Numbered from the stretch's first letter, positions 21,501-33,365 are shown. The stretch: 64,000 nt of DNA from Oscheius dolichura (GCA_932521035.1 OW051492.1:3100001-3164000); one strand, 5' to 3'. Made by a program: numbers and translations. The notes: generated by a model from the sequence alone, not told the origin.

Positions 21501-23594
21501 TACTGGGAATGGCCTTCTGCTCCCCGGTTGGACTTTTCTGGCCTTTCCCTTTATAGAGAAGAGACCAGACCCCGTTGGCTGTAGTTTCCGAAATAAGACT
21601 ATGATTAGGCCGGGGAAGGGAAGAGATCAACAAGAGGAAATTGAACCGGGTGGTGGGGGTGACCCCTAGTATAGGAGAAGGGGGGTTTAAGGGGAATGGA
21701 GAGAGCAGAGTAATCCAGGAGGATGACACTAGCCACACGTGGAAGAGGAAGTGCCTCTCCTCCGCTGCTCTTCCCACCTCCCCGGCCCTCGTCCCCCGTA
21801 GGCGTCGTCTCATCCTCTAACTACCCTCTTCTTCTAATTGGCTATGTGATTCCATCCCCCCGGTGTCGCAAAATGAGATCGTCGTCATTACTCACTAGCT
21901 CAAATGGGAGGTGTCCAAAATCTTCTATCTAATTCTACGTAGTTTTTTTGGGGATGGACAAGCCTTCTTTTTCTTCTAGCACGTGGTGTGGATTGCGTGA
22001 GGAAAGACAAACCGGATGGGGAGATCCACAGAATTGGCCTCGTTACAAGAAGGACGAGAGAAGGGGGGAAACACATTTGGTGGAAGTTGTCCTCCATTAG
22101 GACAGTGTCGTCATTAATCAGGTGCATTTTTCTAGAGCTCTGGGGGATTTATTGAGCAAAGAACAGGCTGGAATAGGAGAGGGCCATGTTTACAGTAACC
22201 AAAGTACTGTGTTATTTTTAACAATAACATTGATATTTCCTGAACACAGTATATCTTCAATGGGAAAACACAGCGAAATGCAGAGGCATTGTTTAAAATA
22301 ACGAGTGTGTGAAACTGGGAAAATAATCTTGCCACTTTCACTGTAATCTGTGGGAGTATTCGGTGTTTCTAACGGGAATGCCACGGCCTTTTGCTGGCCG
22401 ACTATAAAAATATCAGCTGACTGACTCGCAAGACTACTGTAGGTCTTGCAACGAAAACATTCAGAGCTGTTTAATATGTGAATGGATAGAGATTGAGAAG
22501 GAATCTTTAAACCAAGGTGGAATGAATCTTTCCCCCGTTTCTTGAACATCTCGTGGGTCCGAATTCCCACCTCTCATCCTGGGAGCCATCGGGAGGAGCA
22601 GCCCCACGTTATGGGCCATTTACCATAAAAAACGAAGTGATGAACCGGAATCTGGTTCCAGAAATGGTGGCCAGATGAGATGGGAAGGGACCCCCGTGGT
22701 AGGAGTAGTTCCTGGTTGTGTAATTCAAAAGGGAAGGGGCTACGGTAGGATGACTTCCCCGATATGACGAAGGAGCTAGACTAAGGATCCCTGACTACTA
22801 CGCGAGTAGAGCTAGCTGAAGAGGAGACAAATCTGATAAGGTGGCCACCGAAGCCTGTCTGAGCTAATTATCCCCGGGGATGACGTCGTCCTGGGAGATT
22901 GCAACAATAGATTGACTCAGGAGGGGTAACTCCCTCTCTAATTTACGATAGTGTAGAAAGAAAAAGAAAAACAAAGAGGGGAATAGAATTAAGATTAGAG
23001 GAAGATCTGGTTAGACACCGCGGACCGGAGAAGGAAACGGCCCTACGAGGGGAAGTAAAATACTAAACGAGACAAGGAGAGCGTGTGGTCGGGATTGACA
23101 TTCTTTGAACCAGTCCACGGATCAAAAATGCACGTAAAAGACGGCTTTGACCCAAGACGAGGTGCTGTTTGTCCCGCTCTGAATGAGATTATATCGCCTC
23201 GGGGTGAAAATTTTAAATCCATTGACTGCTCTCCTCTTTTCTGTGACTTCTGCCGCTGTATCCACCAAAAAACTCTCTAATTAAGGAGCTCCCTCTCCTT
23301 GAGGGCTACCCCTTTTCAAGGAAAGACTGGAGAGATCGTCTAAGATCCTGGGAAGGGGAAGGGGAAGGGCCCGTCAAATTTCAACTCACCAGTGAGATCC
23401 TCCTTTAAAATATTAGAGTAGCCGACCGGTTGTCTTCTCCGAATATTGACCCTTGCTGACTACTAGGTGTCCACCCCCAGCTTGTCCCCTCCTGCCCCTT
23501 CTCACGGTCTCAAATGTTTCCATCTCCCCCGGCCGGTGAATTTTTAACCAGTATCCCCCTCTGTGTATAGTTAATGATCAATTTATTCAAGCGG
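18507..23594. other. Five kb without a supportable gene
   Basis: The longest open frame is at 20587-21054 (+, about 155 codons, containing ..EPDCCSPSFLDDVGRRLLAP..). It has a non-ATG start and no recognised domain, so I do not call it a gene. The rest is purine/pyrimidine-skewed sequence with GGAG- and AGAAG-rich stretches and dispersed TACTGTAG/CTACAGTA motifs. Regulatory sequence for the flanking genes is possible but not demonstrable. Confidence 0.4.
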
Positions 23595-24389
23595 TCAGCA
23601 TCTTGTCTCAACATCTGTATCAACAATAAAAATGTGTTGTTTCTTTTTCTTTCCTTTTTCCTGGTCGCCGTCGTCTGCCTCGTCCGATGTCAAAGATGGT
23701 GACCATCGACGAAAGAATAATTGATGCTCGGGTTCATGATGTGTAAGGACGGAATAAAAGAAGAAGACGACGTACGGAATGGTAAACAGTAGACGGCCAA
23801 CACTTTCGGCTACGAAGAAAATCAGGGAGAAATGGCTATTCCAGAGGAGACGAGTCGGGATGATCACCGAGATGGCGCCCTGGAAATGGGAAAATACAGT
23901 TGCGCCTGGATTAGGGCCCCATAATTTTACTCTTTCCCAGTCAATACAGACCATAAAACTCTTTACCATAGCTGTAATGGCGTAGAAGGTGACCAATTTA
24001 GCAGCTGAATCACAGAGCGGGTTAACTTTCACCCCGAACCAAGTGGGTTTCAAAAGGATGACGATCAAGTGAACGAAGAGGAATAGATTAGTTAGGGCAA
24101 CGGCCAAGGAACAGATCTGCAATATTAGCTTCTTCTTTGGTATCTTTAAAATTACCCAATTAGCATGGAATGTAGCCAAGGTCGGTATCATGATAATCAC
24201 CATAGCGACAAAGAAGCCAAGCCATCCGAATATTACTTTAAAGGGCACGGTATCGAAGAGAAAGGCGTGGAAGAGGAAGGAGATGGAGAGAGGAAGAACC
24301 AGTGAGAAGATAATGGTCAACACGGACAGGTGAATAGCTCCGTACCAGTAATAGGACCCCATGAGGCATAACAGATCACAAAGGTTCAA
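23595..24389 (-). CDS. Uncharacterised multipass membrane protein, 264 residues
   Basis: A single minus-strand frame encodes about six hydrophobic helices (e.g. ..HLSVLTIIFSLVLPLSISFL.., ..IFGWLGFFVAMVIIMIPTLA.., ..ICSLAVALTNLFLFVHLIVI.., ..LLFTIPYVVFFFYSVL..) followed by a charged cytoplasmic tail with an acidic stretch and a KGKKKK cluster. No motif identifies a family. It has no visible introns, unlike its neighbours, and the C-rich inverted repeat starts less than 100 bp upstream of its start codon. A nematode-specific membrane protein is likely; an additional 5' exon cannot be excluded. Confidence 0.6.
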   Translation of the reverse strand: MNLCDLLCLMGSYYWYGAIHLSVLTIIFSLVLPLSISFLFHAFLFDTVPFKVIFGWLGFFVAMVIIMIPTLATFHANWVILKIPKKKLILQICSLAVALTNLFLFVHLIVILLKPTWFGVKVNPLCDSAAKLVTFYAITAMVKSFMVCIDWERVKLWGPNPGATVFSHFQGAISVIIPTRLLWNSHFSLIFFVAESVGRLLFTIPYVVFFFYSVLTHHEPEHQLFFRRWSPSLTSDEADDGDQEKGKKKKQHIFIVDTDVETRC

Positions 24390-24476
24390 AAATATACAAA
24401 CAACACAGATGAAACGAAGTCTGTTAGCAAATCGGGTCTAGAAACTTCGAATTAGAAAATAAGGAGGGAAAAATCC

Positions 24477-24712
24477 AGAATCGCCCCCCAACCCATTCTG
24501 GACCCCCACGTCCGCCCAGCGCCCCCACCAATACTAAAAGCCATGTGTGGGTACCGATACTGGAGTCCCCAAGGTGGGGGCTTATTTAGGAGAACTACGG
24601 CCGTGGGGGATTCTTTTGGAATCCACCTTGTCTCCCCACAATAGGAAATGGGGGGCGAATCTGGATTTACCTAGCATTCTTCCAGAAACGATCCCCACCA
24701 CCTCCAGAATCG

Positions 24713-24746
<34 letters not shown>

Positions 24747-25110
24747 AGGCCTTGCCCGCCACAAACCCCCACCACCGTTTGGGGGCCTTTCCTGGAATCC
24801 ACATTGTCTCCCACATTTACAAATAAGCCCACCCCCCCCCCCCCCCCCCACAATTAAAAAATTACACATTCGGTATGTAAACACATTTTCTAAGCAGCAT
24901 CGAACGAGTAAAACGCTTTTTACTAAGCCTAAGCCTAATAGAATGAAAATGCGAAAAATTCTCTGAAAACGCTAAAAAAGAGAACGATTTTAGGCAAAAA
25001 CGTTTTCGTCAGCGCAAGCGCATTGAATACTCAGTCGAGTAGGGGATGAGATTTGATGGTGGGGGCGCTGGGCGGACGGGCCCTGGGGGGGGCCTATTCT
25101 GGAGTTGGTG
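24477..25110. repeat. C-rich inverted-repeat element with two long C tracts
   Basis: The segment GTCCGCCCAGCGCCCCCACC near 24510-24530 recurs as its reverse complement near 25057-25077, and the flanking GAAT(C/A)G-C-rich bases match too. Inside are further copies of CCACC(A)ACTCCAGAAT-like sequence, a run of 32 C (24713-24744) and one of 18 C (24832-24849). The arrangement resembles a small non-autonomous mobile element with inverted termini, but no target-site duplication was established. Confidence 0.5.
24923..24938. repeat. Short interstitial telomere-like tract
   Basis: CTAAGCCTAAGCCTAA contains two and two-thirds copies of the nematode telomere unit TTAGGC on the opposite strand. It lies inside the C-rich inverted-repeat element. 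Sixteen bases can occur by chance. Confidence 0.4.
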
Positions 25111-25295
25111 GGGACTAAATCTTAAGTTTACCCAAATAAGGATACTGTACCTTGTATCCCGGGAGGATAAGTCCCAAGTGGATGAAGAAATTGTTAACCT
25201 TCTCGGAGAGTTCAGAGAAGAAGCCAAAAACTGTCTTTTCCTTTTCATGGGGTTTTTTCATTACGATATTTAGCTGAAAGCTTCATTTTTGGCTG

Positions 25296-26001
25296 TTAGA
25301 GATGGTGGTGGACTTGGTAACAGCTGGGACGGACACAGTAGATGTAGAGAACGTTGAGGAGGATGGATATCAGGTAGAACCAGAGGAGGATGAAGAACAC
25401 GTAGCCCCACTCTTCTGTGTCAAAGGTTGCAGACTTTCTGAAAGGGGGAAATGGCTGGATAGCTGGAAGAAGCACAAAGGATGAAATGGTTCTACTCTCT
25501 TTTGATTTCTTTTGGTTCTATAGCTCTATAGGGTTCCTGTAACCATTCCTTAGATAAAACAAGGTACCGGGCGACCTATTTGAAAAAAGTCCAGGGGGTG
25601 ATAGTTCATATCTCTCACAAGTAGGGCCAGTTTTGAAGCTCTTTCCATTAAAAGGGTCTTTTGATCAACTTCCACTGTTTACAAGCCTTCCTTTTTTCCC
25701 TCGAGTTCCATTATTTTTATTGCCTACCGTAAGAAGGCAGAAACAAGTGGCACATGATGCCAGAAGCCATCGTCTCCTCCTTCTTTTTCGACTTCGTGAT
25801 CCGGAGACAGAATTCCGTCAGTAGACGTTGTTATTCCCATCGGGATTGGCATAATTTCCGTGGGACGGGTGCTCTCGGTCGTCGCTGCTGAAAACTTTGA
25901 GCTTTTAGCCGATGGGGAAGCTCACTAGGCGAAGGGGATTCCTCCTCATCGTGGCAATTGAAGAAGCAGATGACCTTGGCTATCACCTGACCGGAATCCA
26001 T
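25296..26001 (-). CDS. Small single-pass membrane protein, 125 residues
   Basis: Minus-strand exons 25926-26001, 25728-25887 and 25296-25437 join in frame (phases 1 and 2) to 125 residues. The N-terminal two thirds are soluble, starting MDSGQVIAKVICFFNCHDEE and continuing through a Thr/Pro-rich and then acidic stretch. A C-terminal helix (..YVFFILLWFYLISILLNVLY..) is followed by a short tail ending in HHHL. Intron 1 is only 38 nt (GTGAGC ... TTTTCAG). No signal peptide is evident, so a tail-proximal membrane anchor is likely. I do not recognise the family. Confidence 0.6.
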
Positions 26002-27029
26002 GACCACCAGAGAGGAAAGGAGGAAAGGCGACTATTATGGAAATGCGTCTGGTTGTTTCCTTGGAGATGGCTATAAACGGAATAACGAGCAGTTGTTTTC
26101 AATCAGGTGTCTCTGTCTATGGAAATAGTTAATTATCCCCCGGCCATAAGACGGCGATTGTTGATGGATAAAAGTTAGATTCACGTGGGGCACGCCGAAT
26201 GGACTACAAAGCATAAACAAAAGTGCGAAGCCGAGTTTTAATGAGGCAAATAAGCAGGGGAAACCTAGGGATACAAGAAGGAATTTATCAGGACAGGGAG
26301 ATTTCTGAACATATTCGGAGGCTCGTTTCCTCGCGTTTGAGGCTGGGTAGGCGCCGGGTTCACAGATCACGAGTATTCCAACAGGGAAACACCCATTGAA
26401 AGGCTCCCGGAAAGCAGCAGAATTCCGTATTCCTCCGCAAGCAAATTTTATAAGAGCGTTCTATTAGGTTGTAACATAAGTCTTGTCCCTGGCTTTCCCG
26501 CAAATTTCCGTGCTCCAATTCTTTTTCTGATTTTCTACGCCTTGTTTATTACCCACCAATTAACAGCTCATTTGTATGTCACCGTGATTTTTGGAGAGCA
26601 AATGAAGGCGTCAAACCTTGGCTGACAAGGGCAATTCCGGCAATTATTTGAAGGATTATGGTAGATTTTGTTGTCTTCTAGCTGGTTCAAGGAATGAGAT
26701 ACGGTAACTCTACTCCGCCATGGCTCTTGTCTTCTTCGTTTTGAAAATCCTGTGGCTGACGGTTGCCGTCATTGTAGGGTCAGCAGTTTTTGATCCTCTC
26801 TGGTTTTTTTGTTTCCAATATTTCACAATGAGGAACTAGAGAGGCTCAAAATGATGTCTAGTCTATCCTGTCGACCTCTTTTTTTCCCTCCCCGTTTCGG
26901 GGGGACTACAGTCGCCCTGATATTCTGTGCTCTCCCTAAAATCCTCCGCTCGCCTCCCATCACCCGGTCTGGATTATCCCCACTGCCTATAAAACCAAAT
27001 CCTACAATTGGTTCAACTCTTCCACTCTA
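26002..27029. other. Intergenic, nothing recognised
   Basis: Contains a short hydrophobic plus-strand frame at about 26720 (..LVFFVLKILWLTVAVIVG..) that stops within 40 codons and has no supported continuation. Otherwise no feature. Confidence 0.4.
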
Positions 27030-29212
27030 ATGACTGCCCTCTCTGTCCTTTTTATTCTAAGTTTAATTGCGACGACCACAGGAGAGCATACAGAGTACCT
27101 CGTTGTGAGTTATCTTTTTTTGGCCTGGAAAATGGCCCAGTTTTAGAGTCAACTCTCTACCCATCTAGTGGGGCCATCTTTCTTTCAAAATGTCACTACT
27201 GACGCTAAAATCAGCTACTACAAAGTATTGAACAATAAAACTCTGACAAGAAACCAACAGAGAGAGCAGTTGATCAAATGGGGCTCGGAGAACGAAGTGG
27301 AGGTATGTTGATGACGGCTGGAGATCGTCGGGGTACTCTGCTTCCGTTTTTCTACCTCTAAAGGGCCGTTTTCTACGCTCTGTTCACTTGCACATCCAAT
27401 TTCCAAAAGAAATGGAAGAGATGTTATTCCTGCTTTTAGGAAAAACTTGAACGTTGGAAAAAGTGGCCGTAAAATGGCGATTGGCCCCGAGACGCACCAC
27501 TTTCCAAAGAAACCCGCAGAGATCCTTGGGGGTTCTACTTGTCCGGAAAAGTTGGCTACACGGGTGCCCGGCGGCTTCCCGGACGATAAAAACGCTACTC
27601 GGGCCGGACAATTCCCGAGCGATTGCTAGAGTCAACCGCATACGTCTATATACAATCAAATAAGCCAATGGGACTCTTGCTCAAATGACATTTGTAACTT
27701 CGGAAAAATGGGGATAGTCTCCCCTTTTCCGTCAACCACTCGCCCCTTGTCGTGGACCGCCGGTGCTTCAAGGATTCCACCAACAATATGCAACCGAAAA
27801 AGTTGAAGAATTCAAAAATTAGCAGCTACAATGTCTTGTTTATTTCTTCTATTGATAAGCCGCCAAAGTTTTGAATACTTCGGTGTGTGCAAGCCGGATG
27901 TAGTGCGGCTTCAACAGGACCGTCACTTCTCCGCTCTCGGCGCCGGCCCGGAAAGTAGCAGCCGGTTCCGTCTCCTCCGGTGGAACTTCAGCCCATTGGA
28001 TGACCAGCTTGTCCTCTTTCTTGTGCTTGTCCTCGACATGTTCCGGTCGAAGGCGAAGAACCTCAAGCTTGAAATGGGCTCTTGGCTCGAGGAAACCGTA
28101 GACCGGCTTAGTGCGATACATCTCCATATTCGACGTTTTCACCTACAATTTGGTGAAATTACAATGGTCAGAAAAGGAGAGGGGTACCTTGTAAGCAGAA
28201 CGGCCGTCGAAGGTAGAAGTAACGGTGATGAAGACGCTGCCACCTTCTATTGGAACATTCACTTCCGTCTGGTCGACCGTCAGCGCCATTTCAAGAGAAG
28301 ACAGAATGAACAATGGCCGCTTTCTAGCTTTACCCTGCTTTTGACCGGGTCAAATCCTGTCGAAACGAGCGTACACACAGGTGGTAAGGAAGCGGGATTT
28401 ATACCTGTTCAAAAATCCGGGGTACAATCACTGAACAGGCTTCTAGCCCCAAGAGAGTTGGCGTTCATTGTAAATAATTATTTTTCAGGCTCCTGTGAGA
28501 GGCTATGTTGAAAAACAGTCCCGATCTTTGCACGAGTTCCGAGAAAATATTAATCTCTTCCTTATGCAGTTGTTGGACTACGAGAAGGAGATCGATTCCA
28601 TTTATTTCGATGACAATATTACCGTCGAGCAACGGGAGCATCTCCTCTTTACCCTGGATTGTCCCGCCGCGGTTAGTTTCCCTCAAAAATGAATAAAATA
28701 ACATTACTTTCTAGATGAAGAAGATCCTCTCCTATGCGGCCACAGCTGTCAAACGATATGGTCTCCCGAAGCCGAAAAGAACAAGCCGGGCTCCTACCAC
28801 GACTGCTTATAAAGGAGCCCCTACGGTAGCCACAACAAAAACAGCAACTACCACCACCGCTGCTGGGAATAATACCGTGACAAGTACAACAGTTGCACCG
28901 GCAACGGCCAGCGGAAATGTGACAATTACGACGACAACTAGTAGTGCAACAGTAATACCCACAACTGGTTCAAATAACACAGCTCCCACTACTGTAACCA
29001 CGACTACTATGGCGGCGGGAGCGGCAGCTGCAGGCAATGTGACTACAACTGTTACCAGGGCAGCTACTGTGGCAACAACTACTACAGTAGGAGCAACAGG
29101 GAATACCACGACAACGACAGTAAGGGCTGCTGCTGGGAATGCCACAATCTCGACAGTGACCACTACTACCACAGCTGCTGCCACTGGTGTCACTGCACGG
29201 CATGCGAAATAA
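27030..29212 (+). CDS. SXP/RAL-2 (DUF148) secreted protein with mucin-like tail
   Basis: Exons 27030-27104, 27147-27302, 28489-28671 and 28715-29212 all join in phase 0 to 303 residues. A signal peptide (MTALSVLFILSLIATTTG) is followed by the two helical halves of an SXP/RAL-2 domain: ..VGPSFFQNVTTDAKISYYKV.., ..NKTLTRNQQREQLIKWG.., then ..FRENINLFLMQLLDYEKEID.. and ..DDNITVEQREHLLFTL... This family is nematode-specific, secreted and often immunodominant in parasites. Here residues ~167-303 form a Thr/Ala/Val-rich tail with many N-x-T sites, as in mucins; typical members lack this. Intron 2 (1.19 kb) contains an MSP-domain gene on the other strand. AATAAA lies about 40 nt after the stop. Confidence 0.8.
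27849..28289 (-). CDS. MSP-domain (sperm-specific protein type) gene, nested
   Basis: Two minus-strand exons, 28188-28289 and 27849-28142, join in phase 0 to 131 residues. The product is a single MSP immunoglobulin-like domain: ..EVNVPIEGGSVFITV.., ..YKVKTSNMEMYRTKPVYGFL.. (the family K-x-K-T/S-S-N-x-x-x-Y-R-x-x-P-x-x-G motif), ..HKKEDKLVIQWAEVP.. and ..SGEVTVLLKPHY... MSP-domain proteins build or regulate the sperm motility cytoskeleton of nematodes; SSP-type members have the same size. The gene lies entirely within intron 2 of the SXP/RAL-2 gene on the opposite strand. AATAAA follows the stop within a few bases. Confidence 0.85.
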
Positions 29213-29376
29213 AGAAGACCTAGAAATGTAATAGACCAGTTTCCCACATTAGTAATAAAGTGGATAACAGTATTATATCTATCAGGAGTCGCGTACGGTG
29301 GTCCGCCTGGTTCATCGGCTCTCTTTTCCAGTAACCGCCTCCCAGGAACCGTTGACTAACCTAGGTCCTTTGAACC

Positions 29377-29795
29377 TCACAAGCTCCATCGCATGCAGCT
29401 GCTCTTGGAAGAGAACTGAGTTTTGATCTCCTTTCCAGGAGCAGAAGTTAATAAGTATATAATATAATAACTGGCGTCTTTTTCAGAAAAAAAGAATGAG
29501 AGCTCATTTTCCTGTTCTGGTTTTACCCGCCATGTGATATCGCCAGGATCAGAAGCTGCCTTCCAGCCGACATTGAATGTTGCCAATAAATCTGGCTGAT
29601 TATTCTAGAAGACACAAGACACACACATCATGACCTTCTTGTTGTTCGTGGTTGCATCCAGCATTGCAAACGGGGCTAGCAAATAATCTAGAGAGGTCGC
29701 CAGCCGCGATGTCCACCGCGACTTTTTACCTTTGTGTAAGTGGCCACCCTCGGCAAAAAAGGAAGCCTCGTGAGAGAGTGATGCGCTGGTGACGT
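29377..29795 (-). CDS. Unrecognised two-exon gene, 5' end unresolved
   Basis: Minus-strand exon up to 29635 reads ..SHEASFFAEGGHLHKGKKSR.. then ..LDYLLAPFAMLDATTNNKK; a 30-nt intron (GTCATG ... TTCTAG) links it in phase 0 to exon 29377-29604 (NNQPDLLATFNVGWKAASDP..ITWRV..), which ends in a stop at 29377. The sequence has a protein-like composition but no motif I know. The intron is very short, the 5' start is not visible, and a further intron in the last exon is possible. Low confidence. Confidence 0.3.
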
Positions 29796-30043
29796 AGTTG
29801 ATCGATAATCAATGAGGAAATTGACTATTTGCCGCTTTCTTTTCCTCCTTGGCTCAAATGAATAAGACCCATGATATCAGAGCAAATATTTGACGCCCTC
29901 TATGACACAAGGCGCCTACCGTAACTAATTTTAGACAGGAAGATATTATTCCACAAAGAAGGATTTATTTTTTGTTAATAAGATTTGAAAGAATCATTTT
30001 GTTGTTATTGGGCGTGTTGGATAGTATTTGTTCTTCTGGCTCT

Positions 30044-30622
30044 CTATTGGGATGTGGCCTTGTCGATGTAGGCCTTGAACTCTGAAAAGGAAGATCTCTC
30101 TCTCTCTCTTTCTTTCTCTCTCTGTCTCTCTCTGTCTGAACAATTCCGCCAAAAGCGCCAGGAAACAGTTAAACAGATCTTCTTCGCACGCGTAGAATTG
30201 TCAATAATTTGCGGACGAGTGCATTCCAAATAACTCTGCTCACACGGCAGTTGTCTGCCCCCACGGTGGAGGAGGATAGAAAAAAAACGGGGGCCACGTA
30301 CCGTCGAAGCTGATCTTGGCATCTCCGTCCTTATCGGCCTCCTTGATGACATTGATCAAAAATTTCAGGTTCGTCTTGAAGATGGGATCCTTCTGGTCAC
30401 TCTGAAGGGAAAACTACAGTCTCCCCGGAGGGAGTCTCACCTTGTCAGCGCCGAGGAGCATGCAGAGCACGTCGTCTTTGCTAATGAAGCCGGACATGTC
30501 CTTATCGTGTTGACTGAACATTTCGCGAAGTTCATGATCTTAAGAATTAAAATTATTAAATAAGAAAGAAAAACAGTAATATAAAATGGAAAGTGGGGAT
30601 GTCTCTTACCCCAGGAAGCCAT
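30044..30622 (-). CDS. Two-EF-hand calcium-binding protein, 82 residues
   Basis: Minus-strand exons 30610-30622, 30441-30538, 30302-30401 and 30044-30081 join in frame. The start gives MASWDHELREMFSQHDKD; loop 1 is DKDMSGFISKDD and loop 2 DKDGDAKISFDE, both with ligand positions 1, 3, 5 and 12 filled by Asp/Glu/Ser. Loop 1 ends in Asp rather than the usual Glu and loop 2 has Ala at position 6 instead of Gly, which may weaken binding. The size fits a small calmodulin-like or S100-like sensor. The third intron contains a CT-rich tract. The first exon is only 13 nt. Confidence 0.75.
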
Positions 30623-31517
30623 TGCTGAGAGCGGCGAAGCACAAACACTAACTGGCGAGGAGGCGAGGGTCGCCCCGCGGGCGGAGCTATAGCTGGAGTG
30701 GCCAGATACTCGACTTATCTCCCCGGACCTCTTTCACAAAACTGTCTGACACATAAAGAAGGAGTAAACATCAAAGACAACATTTCGGGATCGGTGACAG
30801 GGGGAGACGGGAGTATTCACAAGGACTAGGAGTGGCATCAGTGCGCTCTTTTGACGCTCGTTGGCGGTAGTATAGATGGTAAACAGGGGCCGACACGGTG
30901 GGGATGGTTACTGCAATTAGTATAGAAACTATTTTCTCTGGAAAAGAGTGAGATTGCCTGGCTTCTAACCAAAAAGGGCCCTCGCTGAACTCGTCGCTTC
31001 TCTTCAGGCATTTCTGTGCCGCGTCCTCTTTTCTTGTCTCTTGTCGGCCGCCAAGCTGTGCTCTTTGAAAAGCGCGTGCGAAATGAGCTGTAAGCGGGAA
31101 TAACTCGGCAGAGACCAGTAACCACTTCCAAGAAGCAACCTTGGCCTTCTCCACCTGCTTCAGGAATTAATTTGTCCTATAAAATGCCTTAGGCTAGGGC
31201 AGGCGCGGCAGACCAGCAGCAGTTTATTACAGAAATCCCGGCTCCTTGGTTACTTTTCGGTTAAAATGTCAAGAAAATACACCGTATCCAGTTGTACATG
31301 TTTCTAATGTTGCAAAAGTTGTCTACGGCTCCCGTTTTAGAGAGCCCCATACGTAATAGTCGGAGGATGGCGCCGCTCCCGCGCGGACTCCGTATCTCTT
31401 GTTCGACAGTTTTTTTCTTGGCTGACCTCTCTGAACGGCCAAAAAACACCGCCTTGCAAAAAGAAACTCGGAACGCCGCTTTCAAATGTTCAACAATTTA
31501 TTTTCAACGAGAACAAT
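30623..31517. other. Intergenic, nothing firm
   Basis: Open frames of 97-127 codons on the minus strand (30771-31154) overlap each other without domains or convincing splice sites. AATAAA on the minus strand just upstream of 31500 belongs to the eS7 gene. Confidence 0.4.
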
Positions 31518-32712
31518 TTAGAAGATAGGCTCGGGGAATTCAAAGACAACGTCTTTTCCTGTCAGTTTTCGGTAGACGGAGGCGAATGTGTCGATCTTGT
31601 GCTCTACGTTGGTCTGTTGGGATTTGTCGAGGTGGATCTGCAAAAGAGAACATGAAAAAAGTCTTCCGGTCACTCTGCTGCAAACATTTAATGCAACAGT
31701 TTGATCTGTCGCCTGTAAACAGCGGGCGCGACGGACCATTTTGAAATTTAGGCGAGCCGTTTCCACTGGTCTCAAAGAAAGGCATTGGCCACACAATTTT
31801 TTTAAAAAAACGAGTTGAATAAACGGGACGGGTTTTTCTAGATTTTTACTGGCGAATTTGAGTAGCAACGCTTCTAGATTGGCTTTAGTCAGTCCAAATT
31901 TTAAAAACAAACGGCCAACTGGTAATAAACCACTTTGAACAGTGGACGCGACTGCTTTTAGTCATAAAGCGATCAGTTTTTTTTTCGCGAGTGTGTGAAA
32001 AATGATTTAGATTGTTCTTTATAGACAGTAGGATCTACAAGAAGCCCCCGACTAGCTTAGGAAAGGGCAGAATGACTCCTAAATGCCAAAAGCAATAAAA
32101 GGGGTATTCTCCCACCTTGTGAACTCTCTTTCCGTCGAGCTTGACTCGGATGCGTCGGCCAACAACTTCAGCGGGGAAGACCATCTCGTCGAGCCAGCTG
32201 TCGTGGACGGCGGTCAGGGTACGAGAACGAGGCCTCTTCTGCTTCAGAGGGCGGTGCTTCGATCCTCTCATGGGCTTGGGAAGGATACGACGCTGAAACA
32301 TTAGTCATTTTTATTTAGATCTATTAAAAACAAAAGATCCTATAAAAAATGTAAAAATAAGAATAAGAGAAGGGGAGAACTCACCTTGGCCAAGAAAAGA
32401 ACGTGTCTTCCTCCGAACTTCTTCTCCAACTCACGGACAAGTCTGACTTGGATTTTATGGAACTGGCGAAGCTGGGGGACGGGCACGTAGACGACGATGG
32501 CGGATTTGCTTCCAGCATCGACTTCCTGGAAGAGATAATTAGTATAAGGGGAAAGGGGAGGATATGCCTACCTTAACTCCGGTAATGTATAATTCCCTAA
32601 GTTGTGCTTGGATTTCAGAGTTGGCCTGGAGGTCAACCAGAGCCTGGGAGACCTGTTTCTCCAGATCTGTGGCGGGGGCCCCTTCGGGCTTCATCAATTT
32701 GCCTTGCAGCAT
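31518..32712 (-). CDS. rps-7: 40S ribosomal protein eS7 (RPS7)
   Basis: Minus-strand exons 32572-32712, 32385-32525, 32116-32292 and 31518-31637 join in phase 0 throughout to 192 residues, against 194 in other animals. Diagnostic stretches include ..[20 protein letters not shown].., ..[19 protein letters not shown].., ..[20 protein letters not shown].., ..[20 protein letters not shown].. and ..[16 protein letters not shown] at the end. The protein is a component of the small subunit needed for 18S rRNA processing. The first ATG lies 13 nt after a TTCTTCTAG acceptor with no visible upstream exon, which suggests spliced-leader trans-splicing. Confidence 0.97.
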
Positions 32713-33365
32713 CTTGGACCCAGTCCTAGAAGAAAAATGGGAGTTATAGGTATTTGAAAACTGTAAGAAAGTGAAGGGAACACTTTGATTTTTATCTATT
32801 TTTAATAAAAAAGCGAGCAGGAGAATAAATTTCTGGGCAAACCCCCCGAAAAGAGGTGATTTTTAACGTGTAGGACCATCCTATAAGGAAACGGTTAAAA
32901 ATCGGGTCAGTATGCTTCAAAACATGGAAATACGCTCAAATTATGTGTAAAATAGGATATTTGATTATTTTCAGGCTAAAGAAATCGTTTACTCGCGTTT
33001 GTAAGTAAAAAAATTAATCGAAACGACTTGAATTCTTTGAGGAAAGCCAAATGGTGGCAGCAAAGCGAGACTACGGTTTGGCGAGCGTCATCAACAGGCA
33101 ATTCGCGTCAAGACCCATCCACTGGGCCATCTGTCTTTCTAAGTCCCTTGCATTTATATAAATAACCTGTTCCTTGTTTATTTTAGTTGATAGGAAGCCA
33201 TAAATGAAGCCTGGAAAGGAAATCAGGGAAGCAATCCATTTGTTATGGGTTCAATAACAAAGTGTAGTTAAAAACAAGAGCAATAGGCTCTTTTCCATTA
33301 AAATTAGAACAAGGATTATGCTTTTAATATCATTTATTGTGTAACTTTTCCTTATATCCAATACA
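32713..33365. other. Intergenic; eS7 promoter side
   Basis: A/T-rich sequence between two minus-strand genes. No RNA gene or repeat seen. Confidence 0.4.

Noticed and set aside
24582-24884. Poly-Gly open frames on the minus strand
   Set aside because: They are read from the long C tracts of the inverted-repeat element.
28807-29247. Val/Ala-rich 146-codon minus-strand frame
   Set aside because: It is the antisense shadow of the Thr-rich mucin-like tail encoded on the plus strand.
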